This document shows positions 16,882-25,563 of a stretch of DNA of 64,000 bases, piece after piece (within the stretch, counting starts at the first letter, position 1; the number at the start of each line of letters is the position of its first letter). This stretch comes from SXXZ01 sp041177965 (lineage in GTDB: Bacteria > Verrucomicrobiota > Verrucomicrobiia > Limisphaerales > UBA9464). The translations under genes were made by a program, and so were the position numbers. The stretch is taken from positions 6,844-70,843 of the forward strand of contig JBEGWF010000145.1 in assembly GCA_041177965.1 (NCBI GenBank), in the 5' to 3' direction. Below the pieces are notes generated by a model. The model was not told the origin of the DNA and ran no database searches. It was given only the letters and a program-made list of their open reading frames with translations.

Positions 16882-17400
16882 ATGGGTGATCACGTGAACA
16901 GTCGGACCTGCGGATGCCGCCGATGGGCGGTCGTCATGCTTTGGGTCTGGATGGTCTCCCGTTCCATTTGCGTCGCCCATTGCCACGGACTGCTCTTCGG
17001 CGGTGACACCTCCCTTCACGACCCCTCGAGGCGCTCGCACGGGTGTTGTTCCCGGGTCCGCAGCGAAGTGCCGAACAGCGATGCCGCCACCGCTGGCCGA
17101 ACCGCGTCCGGTGCCGAGGTCCCGCATTCGGAATCCGGCTCCCGGTCCTGCCCGACCCAGGCGGTGATCCGTCTGGCCGATCCCCTGGATGGCGTACCGG
17201 TCCTCGGCATATCCGGACCGTCGAGGGATGCCGCACCGCTCGACCAGACCGTGGCCGAACGGATCGGTACTCTGCGGCGCAACGATGCCGATCGGTCCCG
17301 CTTCCGTCGGGTCTCCGAATCGCGATGGAATCGCGGGTTCGAGCCTTCTTCGATCCTCGGCACCGGCCTCCGCTGCCTGGCCCCACCTCGCAGGGCCTAG
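16882..17400 (+). CDS. Small exported His/Cys-containing protein upstream of Cu efflux genes
   Basis: About 172 residues from the ATG at 16882 (an ATG at 16849 is also in frame). The N-terminus is basic with a hydrophobic run (WAVVMLWVWMVSRSICVA) that fits a signal peptide, followed at once by HCHGLLFGGD and soon by HGCCSR. Such His/Cys pairs are suited to binding copper or silver. The rest is Ser/Arg-rich and low in recognisable structure. Third codon positions are strongly GC-biased over the whole frame, supporting coding. It lies 207 bp before the cusC-type gene on the same strand. A function in metal sensing or sequestration is a guess from context. I do not recognise the family. Confidence 0.5.
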   Translation: MGDHVNSRTCGCRRWAVVMLWVWMVSRSICVAHCHGLLFGGDTSLHDPSRRSHGCCSRVRSEVPNSDAATAGRTASGAEVPHSESGSRSCPTQAVIRLADPLDGVPVLGISGPSRDAAPLDQTVAERIGTLRRNDADRSRFRRVSESRWNRGFEPSSILGTGLRCLAPPRRA

Positions 17401-17402
17401 CC

Positions 17403-17420
17403 CACCGGCATCCGCCGGTG
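17403..17420 (+). terminator. Short hairpin after the small His/Cys protein gene
   Basis: CACCGGC and GCCGGTG form a 7-bp stem with a 4-base loop (ATCC) starting 3 bp after the stop codon at 17400. No T-run follows, so it is at best a weak or attenuating terminator. The rest of the 207-bp gap to the cusC-type gene holds an 8-bp tandem CATCGTCC (17577-17592) just upstream of that start. Confidence 0.3.
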
Positions 17421-17607
17421 ACCGCCGGCGACCTTCGCGGGGGCCCCTGCCCGACGGGTTCGGGATCCCTCAGCCGCCGCCGATCCTCCACCCCGACCCC
17501 CTGGCCCGATCCGATCCGGCCGACCGGTTCGACCTCCGGTCCGGGGTCCCAAGGGGTCCGTTCCGATCGTACCGCACCATCGTCCCATCGTCCCATCCTT
17601 GCTCCAC

Positions 17608-18924
17608 ATGCATCTCCAGACGTTCCTCCGCCGAATCCGGCCCTGGGCCGGGATCCCGGCCTTGGGCCTGTTAGCATCGGCACCCGTGGTCGCAGAAGTC
17701 GTCACGCCCGCGGCCGTCCAGCGACTGGCCGAATCGATCCCGCGTACCCACCCCGGCATCCAGGCCCTCCAACTGAAGGCCGATGCGGCCCGCCAGAACG
17801 CCGAAGGCATCCGTCTCTGGTCCGACCCCTCCCTGAGGGCAGGAGGGATCGGGTATTCGGACCGCGGCCCCGCACCGTCCGAGGAGGGGGACATCGCTCT
17901 TGGCATCACCCAGACGTTGCCTGTGTTCGGCAAGGAATCGGCGGCCAGGGCCGTCGCTCGGGCGGAGAGCGGCACCGCCAGGGAGGCGCGGGAGACCCGG
18001 CTCGAGGTCCTCAAGCGTGACCTGATGGAGCGGTTGTTGGAGGCGGCCCTGTTGAACCGCCAGATCGAATTGGCAGGGACCGACCTCGAATGGTTGCGCA
18101 AGATCTCGGGCACCCTGGAGGCCCGGCAGGCATCCGGCCCGGTCCCGCCCGCGTCCCTGATCCGGCTCCGCAACGACATCTCCGAGGCGGAAACCCGGCT
18201 GCGCCTCCAGCGACTCGAGGTCCGCGACCTGGAGGTCCGCCTCAACCGGATCCTCGGTCGGGACGCCGATCACCCGTCGGGACATTGGGAGCTGCCCGCG
18301 CGGGCCCGGCCCATCGCCTTCGAGGACCGCTGGCCGCGGCAGGCATTGGCCATGGAGCCGAGGTTGAGGCTGGCCCGACGGCTGAACGCGGAGGCCGAAG
18401 CCCGTCTGGAGGCCACCCGACGATCCAAGCGGCCCAACCTGTCCCTCGGGCTGGACTCCCGACAGTACTCCGGCGACGGCGGGCTCAGGAACGGTTCGGC
18501 CACGCTCCAAATGTCCCTGCCGTGGCTCAACCGGAACGGCTACTTGAAGGACCTGGACCGGGACCGCCTGCGGCTCGAGGCCGGGCGACGGGAGGTCGCC
18601 GACCTAGAGGCGGAGGTCGCCATGGAGATCCACCACCAAGTCACGCGGATCGAAAACGCCCGGATCCGTGCGGAGCTCGCCGAGGAGACCCTTGCCCCTC
18701 GGATCCGGGCCGCTCAAGACGCGTCCACCGCCGCCGTGGCGGGAGGCTCGGGCGACCTGCGCGAGGCGCTGGACCTGCGTCGCCAGGGCCTTGAGGCCGC
18801 CCACCAGCAGGCCACCGCCATCGCGGAGCAATGGTCGGCCATCGCCGAACTCATGCTGCTCTGCGGCTGGAACGAATTCCCCGCCCCCCCTTCTCCGGCA
18901 ACCCGGTCCCCTGCCCATCCATGA
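17608..18924 (+). CDS. Outer-membrane efflux factor (TolC/CusC-like)
   Basis: 438 residues with a signal peptide (hydrophobic to about residue 30) and the paired coiled-coil repeats of outer-membrane factors. There is a long helical, Ala/Arg/Glu-rich body with two related halves, for example SDPSLRAGGIGYSDRGPAP and the later RPNLSLGLDSRQYS strand segments. It forms the exit duct of the adjacent RND pump. There is no lipobox, unlike E. coli CusC. The ATG at 17608 is preferred over a TTG three codons earlier. Its stop overlaps the start of the next gene in an ATGA arrangement. Confidence 0.88.
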   Translation: MHLQTFLRRIRPWAGIPALGLLASAPVVAEVVTPAAVQRLAESIPRTHPGIQALQLKADAARQNAEGIRLWSDPSLRAGGIGYSDRGPAPSEEGDIALGITQTLPVFGKESAARAVARAESGTAREARETRLEVLKRDLMERLLEAALLNRQIELAGTDLEWLRKISGTLEARQASGPVPPASLIRLRNDISEAETRLRLQRLEVRDLEVRLNRILGRDADHPSGHWELPARARPIAFEDRWPRQALAMEPRLRLARRLNAEAEARLEATRRSKRPNLSLGLDSRQYSGDGGLRNGSATLQMSLPWLNRNGYLKDLDRDRLRLEAGRREVADLEAEVAMEIHHQVTRIENARIRAELAEETLAPRIRAAQDASTAAVAGGSGDLREALDLRRQGLEAAHQQATAIAEQWSAIAELMLLCGWNEFPAPPSPATRSPAHP

Positions 18925-20702
18925 AATCCACGCGCGTTCTCCTCCTCATCACCTTCATCGCAGGCGCCCTGGCCGGTGCCGGGCTGGTCGGACGATTCCG
19001 CCCCTCCGCGCCGACGCCCGAGGGCGAAGCCCCGGAGGCCGGGACCCGGGGCTCGGGATCGAAGAAGATCCTCTTCTACCAGTCGCCAATGCATCCGTGG
19101 ATCCGGTCCGATCAACCCGGCCGATGCACGATCTGCGGCATGGAACTCACCCCGGTCTTCGAGGGCGAGACGGGCACCTCGACCGACGGTCCATCCCTCG
19201 TGCTGGGCACCAACGCGATCCAACTCATCCACCTCGAAACCCAGGAGGTCGCTCGGGGACCGTTGGAACGCACCCTGCGGCTCTCCGGGACCATCGATGA
19301 CAACGACGTTCGGCACCGGGTGATCTCCGCCCCGGTCGCAGGCCGCATCGAACGCCTGGCGGTCAACCAGGTGGGCCAGGAGGTCCGTGCCGGAGAACCC
19401 CTGCTCACCCTCTATTCCCCGACATTGCTGACCGCCGAGCGCGAGTACGCCGCCCTCGCGCGCCAGACCAAGGTTCCCGGCACGACAGGATCGGACGCGA
19501 TGGCACCCATCCTGGCGTCGGCCCGCCAGAAACTGCTCCAGATGGGGCTCACCCCGGCGCAGGTCGACGCGCTCCGGGACAAGCCGGCCGACGCCATCAC
19601 CAGCGACCTTCTCTCCCGTGTGGATGGAACGGTGGTCCTCAAGCAGGTCTACGAAGGGCAGTATGTGGCCGAAGGCGAACGACTCTTCGAGATCGCCGAT
19701 TTCTCGACCATGTGGGTCCAACTGACGGCCTATGAGGCGGATCGCCCGTGGCTGTCGACCGGCCAGGAGGTGCGTCTCACCACCCCGAGTTGGCATGGCG
19801 GCGTGGTCACGGGCCGGGTGAGCTTCATCGACCCCAACTACGACCCGATGACCCGCAGCTCGCGGGTCCGTGTCGAGGTGCCCAACCCGATCGAAGACAC
19901 TCCCGGGGGGCGCCGACGACGACTGCTCCACCGCGTGACCGCCCGGGCCGAGATCGTCCACTCCGCAACGGCGCTGACGGTGCCCCGCTCCGCGCTGCTG
20001 TGGGACGGCCGCCAGGCGATCGCCTACCGCAGTCTCGGTGGCGGTGCCTTCGAGCGCCGGCCCGTCCGCATCGGCCGCATCGGAGACCACGCGGCCGAGA
20101 TCCTGGAGGGCCTCGACGAGGGCGATCGGGTGGTGAGCCAGGCGGCCTTCCTCATCGACTCCCAGGCCCAGATCCGCGGCGGCACGGGCGGTGGTTCATC
20201 GGCACCGGCGGAGGCCATGCCGATGGCGAATTCCGGGCCTGTGCCGGTGCCGCTCGCGGAATTCCTCGAACTCTCGGCCGACCTGTCCGAGGCCCTCGCG
20301 GCGGACCGCCTCGATGGGTTCCGGTCGGCGGTCGCGCTATTCGCCCCGAGACTGGCAGCGCTGCGGCCGTGGGCGGCCGATCCCTCGACTCCGATGCCGG
20401 AGCCCCTCCGGAAGGCCGTCGCCTCGATCGAGGCCCCGCCGGAGGCGTTCGCACCCCAAGGCCTCGCCGAGGCACGCCAATGGTTCCTGGGGCAGACCCG
20501 CACCAGCCTGGAACTGGCGCGTTGGGCGCATCGGCAGGGTTGGTCGCCGGGGATCCGCACCTTCGAATGCCCGATGGTGGACCGCGCCATCCCCTCGGCC
20601 CCGAAACGGGCCTCGTGGCTGCAGCGCGGATCGGCGGTCCGGAACCCGTTCTTCGGGGCGGAGATGCTCGACTGCGGCATCGAACTGAAGGAGAAGCCAT
20701 GA
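18921..20702 (+). CDS. CusB-type periplasmic adaptor with metal-binding domain and C-terminal DUF3347-like domain
   Basis: 593 residues. An N-terminal signal anchor (residues 5-25) is followed by a heavy-metal-binding domain (52-80; SPMHPW, then CTICGMEL), then an HlyD-type adaptor: beta-barrel/lipoyl halves (VISAPVAGRIERL, GTVVLKQVYEGQYVAEGERLFEIADF) flanking an alpha-hairpin. After a linker at about 435 comes a helical domain ending in FECPMV and NPFFGAEMLDCG, which resembles the DUF3347 copper-associated domain. The adaptor carries Cu(I)/Ag(I) between the inner pump and the outer-membrane duct. It is overlapped by ATGA junctions at both ends (with the outer-membrane factor and the RND pump), so the three genes are one operon. 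Confidence 0.9.
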   Translation: MKSTRVLLLITFIAGALAGAGLVGRFRPSAPTPEGEAPEAGTRGSGSKKILFYQSPMHPWIRSDQPGRCTICGMELTPVFEGETGTSTDGPSLVLGTNAIQLIHLETQEVARGPLERTLRLSGTIDDNDVRHRVISAPVAGRIERLAVNQVGQEVRAGEPLLTLYSPTLLTAEREYAALARQTKVPGTTGSDAMAPILASARQKLLQMGLTPAQVDALRDKPADAITSDLLSRVDGTVVLKQVYEGQYVAEGERLFEIADFSTMWVQLTAYEADRPWLSTGQEVRLTTPSWHGGVVTGRVSFIDPNYDPMTRSSRVRVEVPNPIEDTPGGRRRRLLHRVTARAEIVHSATALTVPRSALLWDGRQAIAYRSLGGGAFERRPVRIGRIGDHAAEILEGLDEGDRVVSQAAFLIDSQAQIRGGTGGGSSAPAEAMPMANSGPVPVPLAEFLELSADLSEALAADRLDGFRSAVALFAPRLAALRPWAADPSTPMPEPLRKAVASIEAPPEAFAPQGLAEARQWFLGQTRTSLELARWAHRQGWSPGIRTFECPMVDRAIPSAPKRASWLQRGSAVRNPFFGAEMLDCGIELKEKP

Positions 20703-23700
20703 TCGACCGCCTCATCGAAGCCTCGCTGCGCCAGCGATTCCTGGTGCTGTGCGGAACGCTGCTCCTGGTGTCGCTGGGCATCCGGGCCGTGTACCGGACG
20801 CCCATCGACGCCATTCCCGACCTCAGCGAAAATCAGGTGATCGTCTTCGCCGACTGGCCAGGACGCGGAGCCCAGGAGGTCGAGGACCAGATCACCTATC
20901 CCTTGTCGGCCAACCTGCAGGGCCTGGCCGGGGTCCGCAGCGTGCGGGCCACGAGCATGACCGGGTTCTCGCTCATCACCGTCCTGTTCGAGGACGCCGT
21001 CGACAACTACTTCGCCCGCACCCGGGTATTGGAACGGTTGAATCAGATCTCCGGATCGATGCCCACGGGTGTGGTGCCCCAACTCGGCCCCGACGCCTCC
21101 GGGCTGGGCTGGGTGTACCAGTACCACTTGGAGGTGGATCCCTCGAAGGCCCCTGGCGGCGGATACGACCTCGGACGCCTTCGGAGCATCCAGGACTGGA
21201 TGATCCGCTATCCCCTCCAGTCCATCCCCGGGGTCGCGGAGGTGGCCTCCATCGGCGGATTCGTGCGCCAGTACCAGATCGAAGTGTCCTCGGCGAGACT
21301 GCGGGCGGTGGGGCTGGGCCTCGGCCGGGTCCTCGAGGCCGTAGGACGGGCCAACCTCAATGTCGGCGGCAAGGTGATCGAGGAGAACGGCCGGGAATAC
21401 GTGGTGCGGGGCATCGGCCTGGTCCGCGGGATCGAGGATCTCGAGCAGGTGGTGTTGTCCGAGACCAACGGGGTTCCCGTCCTGCTGCGGGAGGTGGCCC
21501 ACGTCCGCCTGGGCGGCGACTTCCGACGGGGATCGCTCGATGTCGACGGTCAGGAGCGGGTCGGAGGCGTCGTGGTGATGCGGACCGGCGAGAACGCGCG
21601 GGAGGTCATCCGACGGGTCAAGGAACGGATCGCTCAGATCGAACCCAGCCTGCCTGCGGGGATCTCCCTGAAACCCTTCTACGACCGGAGCGACCTCATC
21701 GACCGCACCCTCGACACCCTGAAGCACGCCCTCTGGGAGGAGGTGATCCTGGTCACCCTCGCCCACATCCTGTTCCTCTGGCACTTCCGGAGCATCCTGA
21801 TCGTCACACTCCCGCTGCCCCTGTCGATCCTGACGGCTTTCCTGCTGATGCGGCAGTTCGGCATCTCGTCGAACATCATGTCGCTCACCGGCATCGCCAT
21901 CGCCATCGGGGTCCTGGTCGATGCGGCCATCGTGATGACGGAGAACGTGATCCGCCACGCCGAGGAGGCCGAAGAAGCCAAGAAGCGCGCGGGCCTCGGT
22001 GAACGACTCTCGGCGGCGGAAACCCTCCAGGTGACCCTCGAGGCCTCCCGCCAGGTCGGCCGTCCCGTCTTCTTCGCGATGGCCATCATCATCCTGGCCT
22101 TCGTCCCGGTCTTCGCGCTCACGGGTCAGGAAGGCAAGCTGTTCCATCCCCTGGCCTTCACCAAGACCTTCGCCATGGTCGGCTCCACCTTCCTGGCCAT
22201 GACCCTCGTGCCGGTGCTCTGCTCGTTCCTGGTCCGGGGTCCCTTCCGGCGCGAATCGGACCACTGGCTCATGAGCCTCCTCCTGAGGATCTACGATCCC
22301 GTGCTGGCCCTGGCCCTCGAATGGCGCAAGACGGTCCTCGCCGGGGCCGGACTGGTCCTCGCTTCCGCGCTGATCCTGGCCTTCGGACTGCCACGGGCCT
22401 GGGTTTCCCGGATGGAATCGGCGGGCTGGGTCCGCGTCTCGCGGCTTTGCCAGGGCATGGGCAGCGAGTTCATGCCGCCCCTCAACGAGGGAAGCCTGCT
22501 GTTCATGCCCGTGCTGCTGCCCGGCACGTCCCTGACCGAGGTGAAGGAGATCATGAGCTGGCAGGACCGGGTGATGCGGTCGTTCCCGGAGGTGCAGACC
22601 GTGGCCGGGAAACTGGGACGCTTCGAGACCGCCACCGACCCCGCCCCGGTGGAGATGATCGAGACCACCATCACCCTGAAACCGGAGTGGATCTCCACCA
22701 ACCGATGGGTCCTGGGCTTCCTGCCCATCCCTTCGGTGATCCGGAATCCGGAGTGGCGCCCGGGCATCACGGCCCGGGATCTGGTGCAGGAGATGAGCCA
22801 ACGCCTCTCCGAGGTGCCCGGCTACGTGCCTGGGTTCCTGCAGCCCATCGAGAACCGCATCCTGATGCTGAGCACCGGGATCCGGGCCCAGCTGGGCATC
22901 AAGGTCTTCGGCGACTCGTTGGAGGAGCTCCAACGGAAAGCCTTCGAGATCGAGAAGGTGGTCCGATCGGTCCCCGGCGCGGTGGGGGTCGCGGCCAGCC
23001 GGGTGCAGGGCAAGCCCTACGTCGAGATCGAGGTCGACCGCCCCCAGGCGGCCCGCTTCGGGCTCAATGCCCGGGAGGTGCTCGACCTCGTGGAATCGGG
23101 CATCGGGGGCGCGGTCGTCGGCACGGCCATCGAGGGACGGGCCCGCCTGCCCATCCAAGTGCGCCTCGAGGCTTCGGAACGCGACGACATCGACCGGCTG
23201 GGGGATCTCCTCATCCCGACCGCCAACGGCACCCCGGTCCCGCTGGCCCTCGTGGCCCGGATCCAGCGCACGGATGGCCCCGGCGAGATTGCCAGCGAGA
23301 ACGGGCGTCTGCGCGTGTTCGTGCAGGCCAACGTGCAGGGCCGGGACCTCGGATCCTTCGTCTCGGAGGTCAAGGAACGGGTCGATCGCGACATCCTTCC
23401 GCGCCTTTCGGGAGGCATGACCATCGAATATTCCGGGGAGTTCGAGAACCAGTTGCGCGCGGCCCGGACCCTCCGCCAGATCGTGCCGACGGTCCTCGTC
23501 ATCATCTTCCTCCTGCTGTATCTGGTCTATCGATCCGCCATCGAGGCGGCCCATGTGCTCCTGGCCGTCCCGTTCGCACTGTCGGGCGGCGTGTTCCTCC
23601 AATGGGCCCTGGGTTGGAACTTCAGCGTCGCGGTATGGGTGGGCTACATCGCCCTCTTCGGCACCGCCATCCAGACCGGTGTGGTCATGGTCGTGTACCT

Positions 23701-23992
23701 CGAGGAGACCCTCGCCGCCCGTCGCGCGGCCCTGGGCGAGCGCTTCGGCCGAAGGGACCTCGTGCAGGCCGTGAAGGACGGCGCCCGACTCCGGTTGCGG
23801 CCCAAAGTGATGACCGTGGCGACCATCGTGGCCTCGCTGCTGCCCATATTCTGGAGCCACCGCACCGGAGTCGAGGTGATGCAACCCCTGGCCACCCCCG
23901 TCATCGGCGGCATGGTCAGCAGCCTCCTCCACATCCTCATCGTGACCCCCGTGCTCTTCCTGATGATCCGAGAGCGGGAATTCCGAAAGTGA
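20699..23992 (+). CDS. cusA: CusA-type Cu(I)/Ag(I) RND efflux pump
   Basis: 1097 residues, the usual length for heavy-metal RND pumps (HME-RND), with 12 predicted membrane segments in two halves and two large periplasmic loops. PDLSENQVIVFADWPGRGAQEVEDQ is the hallmark start. The three methionines that line the CusA metal site are all present: Met603 (LLFMP), Met653 (PVEMIE) and Met723 (RILMLS), favouring Cu(I)/Ag(I) over Zn/Co. Compared with E. coli CusA the interval between the last two is longer (70 versus 49), owing to an insertion around ISTNRWVLGFLP. It drives periplasmic metal out across the outer membrane together with the two preceding gene products. Confidence 0.92.
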   Translation: MIDRLIEASLRQRFLVLCGTLLLVSLGIRAVYRTPIDAIPDLSENQVIVFADWPGRGAQEVEDQITYPLSANLQGLAGVRSVRATSMTGFSLITVLFEDAVDNYFARTRVLERLNQISGSMPTGVVPQLGPDASGLGWVYQYHLEVDPSKAPGGGYDLGRLRSIQDWMIRYPLQSIPGVAEVASIGGFVRQYQIEVSSARLRAVGLGLGRVLEAVGRANLNVGGKVIEENGREYVVRGIGLVRGIEDLEQVVLSETNGVPVLLREVAHVRLGGDFRRGSLDVDGQERVGGVVVMRTGENAREVIRRVKERIAQIEPSLPAGISLKPFYDRSDLIDRTLDTLKHALWEEVILVTLAHILFLWHFRSILIVTLPLPLSILTAFLLMRQFGISSNIMSLTGIAIAIGVLVDAAIVMTENVIRHAEEAEEAKKRAGLGERLSAAETLQVTLEASRQVGRPVFFAMAIIILAFVPVFALTGQEGKLFHPLAFTKTFAMVGSTFLAMTLVPVLCSFLVRGPFRRESDHWLMSLLLRIYDPVLALALEWRKTVLAGAGLVLASALILAFGLPRAWVSRMESAGWVRVSRLCQGMGSEFMPPLNEGSLLFMPVLLPGTSLTEVKEIMSWQDRVMRSFPEVQTVAGKLGRFETATDPAPVEMIETTITLKPEWISTNRWVLGFLPIPSVIRNPEWRPGITARDLVQEMSQRLSEVPGYVPGFLQPIENRILMLSTGIRAQLGIKVFGDSLEELQRKAFEIEKVVRSVPGAVGVAASRVQGKPYVEIEVDRPQAARFGLNAREVLDLVESGIGGAVVGTAIEGRARLPIQVRLEASERDDIDRLGDLLIPTANGTPVPLALVARIQRTDGPGEIASENGRLRVFVQANVQGRDLGSFVSEVKERVDRDILPRLSGGMTIEYSGEFENQLRAARTLRQIVPTVLVIIFLLLYLVYRSAIEAAHVLLAVPFALSGGVFLQWALGWNFSVAVWVGYIALFGTAIQTGVVMVVYLEETLAARRAALGERFGRRDLVQAVKDGARLRLRPKVMTVATIVASLLPIFWSHRTGVEVMQPLATPVIGGMVSSLLHILIVTPVLFLMIREREFRK

Positions 23993-24115
23993 GGCCGTAC
24001 TCCCAAGCCGGGAGCGGCGCTCCGGCCCGATCCGACCCGGCATGGCATTCCATGGTGCCGCGATTGCGGCTTGCTGGAGGGTGCCTCAGGGGGCAGTCTG
24101 TCGGGAAGCAATCGT

Positions 24116-25390
24116 ATGGCTGAACTCAACGGAAACCTTCTCGTCGCCCAGTCCGGCGGCCCCACCTGCGTCATCAACGCCTCCATCGCCGGGGTGATCA
24201 CCGAGGCCGGCCACCACGAGTGCATCGAGGAGATCTATGGTGGCCAGAACGGCATCCTGGGCATCCTCAACGAGGAGTTGATCGACATCAACGACGAGCG
24301 TTCCAAGGCCATCGAAGGTCTGCGGAACACGCCCGCCGCGGCCCTCGGCACCTGCCGCTACAAGATCGACTTCAAGAAGAAGCCCGAGAAGGCGGCCAAG
24401 GACATGGACCGCCTCTTCGAGGTGTTCGCCGCCCACAACATCCGGTACTTCTTCTACGCCGGCGGCAACGACTCCCAGGACACCGCCCACAAGATCCACC
24501 TCGAGGCCGTCAAGCGCGGCTACGACATGCGCGTGATGGGCGTGCCGAAGACCATCGACAACGATCTCCCGGCCACCGACCACTGCCCCGGCTACGGCTC
24601 GGTCATCAAGTACAACTCGGCCACCGTCATGGAGATCGGATTCGATGTCGGATCCATGGCCACCGATGACGGCTCCTGCTGCATCGTCGAGGTCATGGGC
24701 CGTGCCGCCGGGTGGATCGCCGCAGGCACCGTCCTCGCCAAGCAGGGCAATCCCGCCCATCCGCCGCACATCATCGTGCTGCCGGAGATCCCCCTCAACG
24801 AAACCGCCTTCCTGAACCGTGTGAAGGAGGTCGTCGCCGAGCAGAAGTACTGCATCGTCGTCTGCGGCGAGGGCGTGAAGAACGAAGCCGGTGAAGAGAT
24901 CGGCGCCGACAAGACCCGCCTCGACGCCTTCGGGCACCCCGTGCTCTCCGGTGCGGCCGACGCCCTTGCCGCGATCGTCCAAGGCAAACTCAACCTCAAG
25001 ACACGCACCGTGAAGCTGGGATACGCCCAGCGCGCCGCGGCCCACTACGCCAGCCTCACCGACGCCGACGAGGCCTTCGCCTGCGGTGCCGCCGCGGTCC
25101 GCTCGGCCGTCTCCGGCAAGTCCGGCCTGATGCCCAAGATCGTCCGTCTCTCCTCCAACCCCTACCGCTGGGAGATCCAGCTCGAACCGTTGGAGAACAT
25201 CGCCAACGTCGAGCACTTCATCCCGCGCGACTGGATCAGCGACGATGGCTTCATGCCCAACGAGAAGTTCGTCGAGTACGCCGCCCCCCTCATCGAGGGA
25301 CAGGTGGTGGTGCCGCAGAAGAACGGACTCCCCGCGTACACCGTCCTGTCCAAGAGCCCGGTGGAAAAGAAGCTCGCCCCGCGCGCCTGA
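24116..25390 (+). CDS. Pyrophosphate-type 6-phosphofructokinase
   Basis: 424 residues. It phosphorylates fructose 6-phosphate in glycolysis. The phosphoryl-donor loop reads GGNDS (116-120) where ATP enzymes have GGDGS, and the long-clade length fits the PPi-dependent or mixed-donor group. Catalytic PKTIDND (144-150) with Asp148 and MGRAAGW (194-200) are intact. Such an enzyme is reversible and saves ATP. The ATG at 24116 is preceded by GGGAAG at a suitable distance, one of the few Shine-Dalgarno-like sequences in the window, and gives the canonical MAELNGNLLVAQSGGPT start. A strong intrinsic terminator follows. Confidence 0.9.
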   Translation: MAELNGNLLVAQSGGPTCVINASIAGVITEAGHHECIEEIYGGQNGILGILNEELIDINDERSKAIEGLRNTPAAALGTCRYKIDFKKKPEKAAKDMDRLFEVFAAHNIRYFFYAGGNDSQDTAHKIHLEAVKRGYDMRVMGVPKTIDNDLPATDHCPGYGSVIKYNSATVMEIGFDVGSMATDDGSCCIVEVMGRAAGWIAAGTVLAKQGNPAHPPHIIVLPEIPLNETAFLNRVKEVVAEQKYCIVVCGEGVKNEAGEEIGADKTRLDAFGHPVLSGAADALAAIVQGKLNLKTRTVKLGYAQRAAAHYASLTDADEAFACGAAAVRSAVSGKSGLMPKIVRLSSNPYRWEIQLEPLENIANVEHFIPRDWISDDGFMPNEKFVEYAAPLIEGQVVVPQKNGLPAYTVLSKSPVEKKLAPRA

Positions 25391-25411
25391 TCCGGCCCGA
25401 CCCCTTCCCGA

Positions 25412-25448
25412 CCGCCGATCGGATCCCCGGATCCATCGGCGGTTTTTT
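25412..25448 (+). terminator. Intrinsic terminator after phosphofructokinase
   Basis: CCGCCGAT (25412-25419) pairs with ATCGGCGG (25435-25442), with a further GGATCC/GGATCC pairing inside, directly followed by six T (25443-25448). It begins 21 bp after the stop codon. It is the only textbook intrinsic terminator in the window. Confidence 0.88.
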
Positions 25449-25563
25449 CATGGCCTCGGCCACCCCGGAAGCCGCCCGTCGCTCTCCATCACCGGCGGTC
25501 GGAGTCCCCCGGGCACGGCCATGACAGGGCGATGGGTTGCAGTCGGCCCGCAAACGGCGTCAG

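Noticed and set aside
17577..17592. Tandem CATCGTCC repeat as regulatory site for the cus operon
   Set aside because: Only two full copies of a simple 8-mer with no symmetry; too weak to claim as operator.
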